A stretch of DNA of 64,000 bases from positions 434,001 through 498,000 of the forward strand of contig NZ_RSEB01000001.1 in assembly GCF_003933745.1 (NCBI RefSeq), in the 5' to 3' direction. This stretch comes from Glycomyces terrestris (GTDB lineage Bacteria; Actinomycetota; Actinomycetes; Mycobacteriales; Micromonosporaceae). The position numbers were made by a program, and so were the translations under genes. Of this stretch, positions 57,978 through 64,000 are shown in pieces. Each line of letters begins with the position of its first letter. The stretch's first letter is position 1. Below the pieces are notes generated by a model, which did not search any database, was not told the origin of the DNA, and was given only the letters and a program-made list of their open reading frames with translations.

Positions 57978-58004
57978 CGTTCTAGGGGCGCAAGCGTTCA
58001 GGGC

Positions 58005-58275
58005 GCAGGGTTCCGGTGTTCGGAGCGCGGGTTTCCGGTGTTCACGACGCATCGGCTCCGGCGCTGGGCCGCGGAGCCGGGGCGTTCGAAGGGCGGGTTC
58101 CCGGTGTTCGCGAGGCACTAGCTCAGGCGCCGGGGCCGCGGGGCCGGGGGGTCGGAGCGCGGTTCCCGATGCTCAGGTGCTCGGGGCCGCGGGGCCGGGG
58201 CGTTCGAAGCGCGGGTTCCGGTGTTCACGAGGCACCGGCTCAGGCGCTCGGGGCCGCGGGGCCGTCGAAAGCGCG
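58005..58275. repeat. 66-bp degenerate tandem repeat array
   Basis: Units begin GCGCGGGTTTCCGGTGTTC and start at 58025, 58091, 58157 and 58209, with a partial copy at 58005. Unit length is 66, 66, 52 (with a 14-base deletion) and about 62. The array fills the gap between recQ and the SGNH gene terminator; a 127-codon frame through it is low-complexity and unlikely to be a gene. Confidence 0.8.
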
Positions 58276-58277
58276 TG

Positions 58278-58309
58278 ACGGGGCCCGGCGGATCGCCGCC
58301 GGGCCCCGT
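58278..58309. terminator. terminator of the first SGNH gene
   Basis: ACGGGGCCCGGCGG and its complement around ATCG, just past the stop on the minus strand. Confidence 0.85.
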
Positions 58310-58316
58310 GCCGTGC

Positions 58317-59093
58317 TCAGAGCGCGCCGAGGAGCGCCGGGTAGTAGCCGGAGGCCTGGCCGGCCGCGTTCGGGTGGTAGGGGACGTCGAAGAGGGTGAA
58401 GCCGTGCAGCCACGGCGTGCGCGAGCAGATCTCGTGGCCGGTGAACTCGTCGCGCACGTCCACATAGGTGAACCCGTGGTCCTCGGCGGCGGCCTGGATG
58501 ACCCCGGCGAGGAGGTCGGCGCCCTGGTTCATGCGGACCTGCTCGGCGATGCTGATCGAACCGAGGGCGTCGCAGGTGTTGCGGGCGGCGAACAGCCGCG
58601 GGTAGCCGGTCACGTACACCTCGGCGTCGGGGGCGCGGGTCGCGATCTCGGTGTAGACGGCGTCGAGCCTCGCCGGCAGCTCCTGGGTGGCCTTGCGCTC
58701 GGCCTCCTCGATGGCGGGGGTGCAGTTCTGGAACGGGGTGATGCAGGCGATGACGGCGTCGGTCCAGCCGATGTCGTTGCCGCCGATGCCGATCGTGACG
58801 AGGTCGGTGCCGGCGTCGAGGGCCTGCACCTGCTCGGCGAGGACGTCGGCGGTGGTCGCGCCGCCGCAGGCGACGAAGGTGAACTCGGCCCCGAGCTCTG
58901 CGGCGAGGAGCGCGGGGTGGGCCCTGGTCGAGCGCTGGCAGGCGTCGGTGTAGGAGCCCGCGCCCGAGCCGGAGGAGTAGGAGTCGCCGAGGGCGACGTA
59001 CTCGGTCTGCTGGGCCTGGGCCGCGGCGGGGGCGAGCAGGAGCATGGCGAGCGCGGCGGCGGCGATCGTCGCTGATCGTCGGAGTCGGTCCAT
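58317..59093 (-). CDS. secreted SGNH/GDSL hydrolase
   Basis: 258 residues. Signal peptide about 1-27 (APAAAQA). SGNH blocks: YVALGDSYSSG (Ser), FVACGGATTADV, TIGIGGNDIGW (Gly and Asn), and DVPYHPNAAGQASGYYPAL (Asp and His). Six cysteines (DACQRS, VACGG, IACITPFQNC, NTCDA, EICSR) probably form disulfides as in the Streptomyces exeinulicola/rimosus-type lipases. It hydrolyses lipid or other ester bonds outside the cell. A paralogue lies immediately upstream on the same strand. Confidence 0.92.
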   Translation of the reverse strand: MDRLRRSATIAAAALAMLLLAPAAAQAQQTEYVALGDSYSSGSGAGSYTDACQRSTRAHPALLAAELGAEFTFVACGGATTADVLAEQVQALDAGTDLVTIGIGGNDIGWTDAVIACITPFQNCTPAIEEAERKATQELPARLDAVYTEIATRAPDAEVYVTGYPRLFAARNTCDALGSISIAEQVRMNQGADLLAGVIQAAAEDHGFTYVDVRDEFTGHEICSRTPWLHGFTLFDVPYHPNAAGQASGYYPALLGAL

Positions 59094-59251
59094 GGAAGGC
59101 GTCCTTCGCGGTCGGGGGGAAGACTTGCCCCACATTGTGAACTCGCCGGTAACTTGTTGGGAACCCTGCGACGGTAACAAATCGGGAAATTTACACATCT
59201 CGTTCTGATGGTGGCGTCGGCCGGGACCGATGTGGTTGCGGCACTGCGGGA

Positions 59252-59274
59252 GCGGGGCGACGCGGTCGCCCCGC
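59252..59274. terminator. terminator of the second SGNH gene
   Basis: GCGGGGCGAC and its complement around GCG, after the stop on the minus strand. Confidence 0.8.
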
Positions 59275-59281
59275 CGGTCGG

Positions 59282-60067
59282 TCAGACGGCTCTGGCGACG
59301 GCCGGGTAGTAGCCGTTGGCGTGGCCGAGGGCGTTCGGGTGGTACGACTCGGCCGCCGGGTAGCGCAGGCCGTGGAGGTAGGGCACGTCGTCGCAGACGG
59401 CGTGCCCGGCGAAGGAGTCGCGCACGTCCACATAGGTGAAGTCGTGCTCGGCGGCGGCCTCGCCGAGGACGTCGGCGAGGAGGTCGGCGGCCTGGTTCAT
59501 GCGGACCTGCTCGGCCAGCGAGGGCTGGTGGAGCGCGCCGCAGGTGCTGCGCTCGTTGAACAGCCGCGGGTAGCCGAGGACGAGGACCCGGGCGCTCGGC
59601 GCGCGGTCGGCGATGGCGGCGTAGGCGCCGTCGAGGAGCGCCGGCAGCTGGTACCGGATGAGCGCTTCGGAGGCCGCGATCTCGTCGGCGCAGTCCGCGA
59701 GCGGGGTGAGGCAGGCGGCGACGGCCTCGGTCCAGCCGATGTCGTTGCCGCCGATGCTGACCGTGACGAGGTCGGTGCCCGCGTCGAGCGCCCCGAGTTG
59801 CTCGGCGAGGAGGTCGGCCGTGGTCGCGCCCGAGCAGGCCGCGAAGGCGAGGTCGGCGCCGAGGCCGTGGGCGAGGAGCCGCGGGTAGGCGAGGTCGGAG
59901 CGGAGGCACTGGGGGTCGGTGTACTCCCCCGCGCCCGTGCCCGAGGCGTACGAGTCGCCGAGGGCGGCGTACTCCTTCGGCCAGGGCTCGGCCTGGGCCG
60001 CGGCGGGGAGGAGGACGAGGGCGGCGGAGGCGGCCAGCGCCGCCGCCGCGAGGCGCAGAGGGTTCAT
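59282..60067 (-). CDS. secreted SGNH/GDSL hydrolase, paralogue
   Basis: 261 residues. Signal peptide about 1-26 (PAAAQA). Same blocks and order as its neighbour: YAALGDSYASG, SIGGNDIGW, RTCGAL-like (STCGAL), YVDVRDSFAGHAVCDDVPYLHG and ESYHPNALGHANGYYPAV. The cysteine pattern is conserved as well. The two genes arose by tandem duplication but differ along their whole length, so the event is old. Each has its own terminator, and probably its own promoter. Confidence 0.92.
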   Translation of the reverse strand: MNPLRLAAAALAASAALVLLPAAAQAEPWPKEYAALGDSYASGTGAGEYTDPQCLRSDLAYPRLLAHGLGADLAFAACSGATTADLLAEQLGALDAGTDLVTVSIGGNDIGWTEAVAACLTPLADCADEIAASEALIRYQLPALLDGAYAAIADRAPSARVLVLGYPRLFNERSTCGALHQPSLAEQVRMNQAADLLADVLGEAAAEHDFTYVDVRDSFAGHAVCDDVPYLHGLRYPAAESYHPNALGHANGYYPAVARAV

Positions 60068-60163
60068 TCGGGCTCCGTTCCAAGTCGGTACGAGGTGGAA
60101 CTGTATTGCCCGTTGCGCCTAAAGAGGCTGAAAATCGTCGTTTTTCGGATGAGTCGCGCTATG

Positions 60164-60226
60164 TCACGATATTTCAGCCGTTAAGGGACCCCTGGTATCA
60201 AGTTTACCGCGAGGGTATGACATCGC
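60164..60226. repeat. dispersed intergenic element, copy B
   Basis: The partner of the element at 54845-54905, in the same orientation. It lies in the divergent gap (60068-60388) between the second SGNH gene and the DUF4287 gene. GATATTTCAG, TTAAGGGACCCCTGGT and GGGTATGACAT are kept. The rest of the gap shows no gene. Confidence 0.75.
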
Positions 60227-60376
60227 CCTGCGGTGGCGAAAACGCGAGAGCCGCTTGGATTCTTGCGGGGCGCCGGGCCGGCGGTCGACGGCACGGGGTT
60301 GGCGGCGCGGTCGACTGCCTGGAGCGGCGGGCCCGAGAAGCGGGGCGATCCGGCCGTCCCGGGCGGTCGGCGCGCC

Positions 60377-60382
60377 TAGGCT
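60377..60382 (+). promoter_or_regulatory. -10 box of the DUF4287 gene
   Basis: TAGGCT, six bases before the ATG at 60389, which favours that start over the internal ATG at 60422. Confidence 0.5.
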
Positions 60383-60388
60383 GGACGC

Positions 60389-60943
60389 ATGGGCGAATCG
60401 ACGGCGCGACGGCGGGAGAGCATGTCCGACCAGGCCCTCATCGAGGGCACGGGCGCGGACTGGAAGACGTGGCTGGCCCTGCTCGACGAGCGGGGCGCGG
60501 CGGAGCTCGGGCACACCGCGATCGCGCGGATGCTGGTGAGCGAGTTCGAGATCGACGGGTGGTGGGCGCAGTCGATCACCGTCGGGTACGAGCAGGAGCG
60601 CAACCTGCGCGAGCCGGGCCAGCGCCCGGACGGGACGTTCAGCGCCAGCGCGTCCAAGACCGTGGCGGCCCCGATCGGATCGGTCTTCGAGCAGCTGGCG
60701 GACCCGGAGCTCCAGGCGGCGTGGCTCGACGGGATCGAGCTGTCGCAGCGGAGCGCGTCGCCGCCGAAGTCGGTGCGGTTCGACGCCTCGGACGGCACCC
60801 AGGTGTACGCGAACCTGACCGCGAAGGGCGACAAGACGGCCGTGGGCATCGAGGTCGCGAAACTGGAGTCGGCCGAGGCCGCCGCGGCGGCCAAGGCGGC
60901 GTGGAAGGACCGGCTGGGCCGCCTCGCCGAGCGGCTCGGCTGA
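60389..60943 (+). CDS. DUF4287 / SRPBCC-like protein
   Basis: 184 residues. The N-terminal part (about 12-75; GTGADWKTWLALLDERGAAE, HTAIARMLVSEFEIDGWWAQ) is DUF4287; the C-terminal part (about 80-180; SASASKTVAAPIGSVFEQLADPELQAAWL) reads as a START/SRPBCC-type hydrophobic pocket. Its role is unknown. It is cytosolic. The start at 60389 fits the -10 box directly before it. Confidence 0.75.
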   Translation: MGESTARRRESMSDQALIEGTGADWKTWLALLDERGAAELGHTAIARMLVSEFEIDGWWAQSITVGYEQERNLREPGQRPDGTFSASASKTVAAPIGSVFEQLADPELQAAWLDGIELSQRSASPPKSVRFDASDGTQVYANLTAKGDKTAVGIEVAKLESAEAAAAAKAAWKDRLGRLAERLG

Positions 60944-60999
60944 GTTGACCCGGTCGCCGGCTCGGCGATCGAGTAGGCGGTCACCGGCGTCGTCGCCGG

Positions 61000-61039
61000 G
61001 ACCGCGCTCGGGCCGCCGATCGGCGGCCCGAGCGCGGTC
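61000..61039. terminator. bidirectional terminator
   Basis: Perfect 18-base arms (61000-61017 and 61022-61039) around GATC, between convergent genes. The right arm reaches into the DMT transporter's stop codon. Confidence 0.85.
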
Positions 61040-61974
61040 TAGTGCTTCGCGGTCGGGGCGACTTCCTCGGCCGGGGCGGCGGGCGGGGTCGCCTGCTTGC
61101 CGGCGCGGCCGCCGGAGCGGGAGATCGCGACGCCCACGAGCGCGAGCGCGCCGCCGGCGAGGGTGAGCCAGGTCGGGACCTCGCCGAGCAGGAGCCAGGA
61201 CATGGCGACCACGATCGCGGGGACGACGTACGTGGTGGCGCCCATCTTCCCGGCCGTGGTGTACCGCAACGCGTAGCCCCAGGTGAGGAAGGCGATCGCG
61301 GTCGGGAAGAGGCCGAGGTAGAGCACGTGCAGGGTCGCGGCTGCGGGCGCGTCGCCGAGCTGCGTGACGAGCAGGGGCGCGAACGGCAGGCACAGGACCG
61401 CGGCGATGGCGTTGCCGAAGGCGGTGAACTGGAGCGAGGAGCAGTGCTGGAGCGTGGGCTTCTGCACCACGACGCTGATGGCGTACGTGACGGCCGAGAC
61501 GAGGCAGAGCAGGACGCCGACGACGGAGGCGGCGCTGTCGCGGGACATCGAGAGGGAGACGACCGCGACGCCGGCGAAGGCGACGGCGATGCCGAGGAAG
61601 AGGCGGGGCGGGAAGCCCTCCTTGAGGATCCAGCCGCCGAGGAGGGCGATGAGGATCGGGCCGATGTTGACGATGAGGGCGGCGGTGCCGGCGTCGACGA
61701 GCTGCTCGCCCCAATTGAGGGCGAGCATGTAGAGGCCGAACCAGAGGACGCCGGCGGTGGCGATGCCGGGCCAGGCGCGGCGGCCGGGGAGTCCCTCGCG
61801 GCGCAGCGCCCAGACGGCGAGGAGGACGACGGCGGCGACGGCGGCGCGGCCGAGGGTCAGGGGCCCGGGGTCGAGGTGCTGGCCGGCGTCGCGGATGGAG
61901 ACGAAGGCCGAGGCCCAGCAGAAGACGGTGACGCCGACGGCGAGAGCCGCGCGGGTGTGGAATCGCTCGCTCAT
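61039..61974 (-). CDS. DMT superfamily transporter (EamA type)
   Basis: 311 residues from MSERFHTRAA. Ten helices in two EamA repeats: FCWASAFVSIRDAGQHLDPG, GLYMLALNWGEQLVDAGTAALIVNIGPI, then FTAFGNAIAAVLCLPFAPLL and LGLFPTAIAFLTWGYALRYTTAGK. These are features of the RhaT/EamA metabolite exporters. The C-terminal tail (SRSGGRAGKQATPPAAPAEE) is cytoplasmic and disordered. Probably exports an amino acid or other metabolite; the substrate is not predictable. Confidence 0.9.
   Translation of the reverse strand: MSERFHTRAALAVGVTVFCWASAFVSIRDAGQHLDPGPLTLGRAAVAAVVLLAVWALRREGLPGRRAWPGIATAGVLWFGLYMLALNWGEQLVDAGTAALIVNIGPILIALLGGWILKEGFPPRLFLGIAVAFAGVAVVSLSMSRDSAASVVGVLLCLVSAVTYAISVVVQKPTLQHCSSLQFTAFGNAIAAVLCLPFAPLLVTQLGDAPAAATLHVLYLGLFPTAIAFLTWGYALRYTTAGKMGATTYVVPAIVVAMSWLLLGEVPTWLTLAGGALALVGVAISRSGGRAGKQATPPAAPAEEVAPTAKH

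Positions 61975-64000
<2,026 letters not shown>

Noticed and set aside
58005-58275. Considered a CRISPR array
   Set aside because: The repeats adjoin with no unique spacers of constant length, and no cas gene is nearby.
58016-58399. A 127-codon frame through the 66-bp repeats
   Set aside because: Its protein is just the repeat translated, and it overlaps the terminator and end of an SGNH gene.

Overview
This is a very GC-rich window (strong G/C at third codon positions, frequent GTG and TTG starts, ATGA/GTGA gene overlaps, actinobacterial TAGGCT-like -10 boxes) from a Gram-positive actinobacterium. The gene families present (DUF6766, TIGR03885 oxidoreductase beside a GH13 enzyme, Hsp70-PASTA, XRE/DUF5753 with DUF397, a YkoEDC thiamine-precursor transporter, tandem SGNH hydrolases) fit a Glycomyces- or Stackebrandtia-like soil actinomycete. 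That taxonomic guess is inference. No rRNA, tRNA, insertion sequence, prophage or CRISPR array was seen. This looks like ordinary chromosome.

Layout. 0-6.6 kb: small membrane and lipoproteins, a GH13 alpha-glucosidase/trehalose-synthase-like enzyme coupled to a luciferase-fold oxidoreductase, a DUF4383 membrane protein, an iron-permease-family protein and an FUSC-type exporter. 6.6-10.7 kb: an end-joining repair island, with Ku facing a LigD that is split into separate phosphoesterase, ligase and polymerase genes, followed by a shortened ligase-like gene. 10.8-18 kb: peptide deformylase, a cytosolic GH10 xylanase, DUF1737, an aldo/keto reductase, a deoxyribosyltransferase-Nudix fusion and a membrane Hsp70-PASTA protein. 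18-21 kb: a sugar-catabolic pair (Gfo/Idh/MocA and ThuA) divergent from a LacI regulator, with two identical operators between them. 21-25 kb: a Ser/Thr kinase with an FHA partner, then small membrane proteins and KptA. 25-31 kb: five regulators (Rrf2, HxlR, TetR, WYL/YafY and their targets NIPSNAP, MFS, RidA), most with a visible palindromic operator.

31-35 kb: a secreted trypsin-like protease, a small membrane protein that copies part of its propeptide, two hypothetical genes and an XRE/DUF397 pair. This stretch is less GC-rich than its surroundings. 35.7-42.4 kb: a GH127 arabinofuranosidase divergent from its LacI regulator, then a large exported phosphodiester glycosidase/metallophosphoesterase. 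42.4-47.2 kb: DNA glycosylase Tag, a GNAT enzyme, a methyltransferase, a lipoprotein intradiol dioxygenase, a VOC protein and a TetR regulator. 47.3-51 kb: an asymmetric heterodimeric ABC exporter. 51-54.3 kb: the ykoEDC ECF transporter under a TPP riboswitch. 54.4-64 kb: a cysteine-less MGMT-like protein, a DUF1349 lectin-fold protein, RecQ with a phosphoribosyltransferase-like tail, tandem SGNH hydrolases, a DUF4287 protein, a DMT transporter and a GH2 beta-galactosidase cut by the window edge.

The most unusual items are: the propeptide-like membrane protein beside the protease; a roughly 62-bp dispersed non-coding element present twice, 5.3 kb apart; the shortened ligase lacking motif V; a large inverted repeat framing the XRE promoter; and a recurring pattern of -10 boxes 6-7 bases before start codons, which suggests many leaderless mRNAs.
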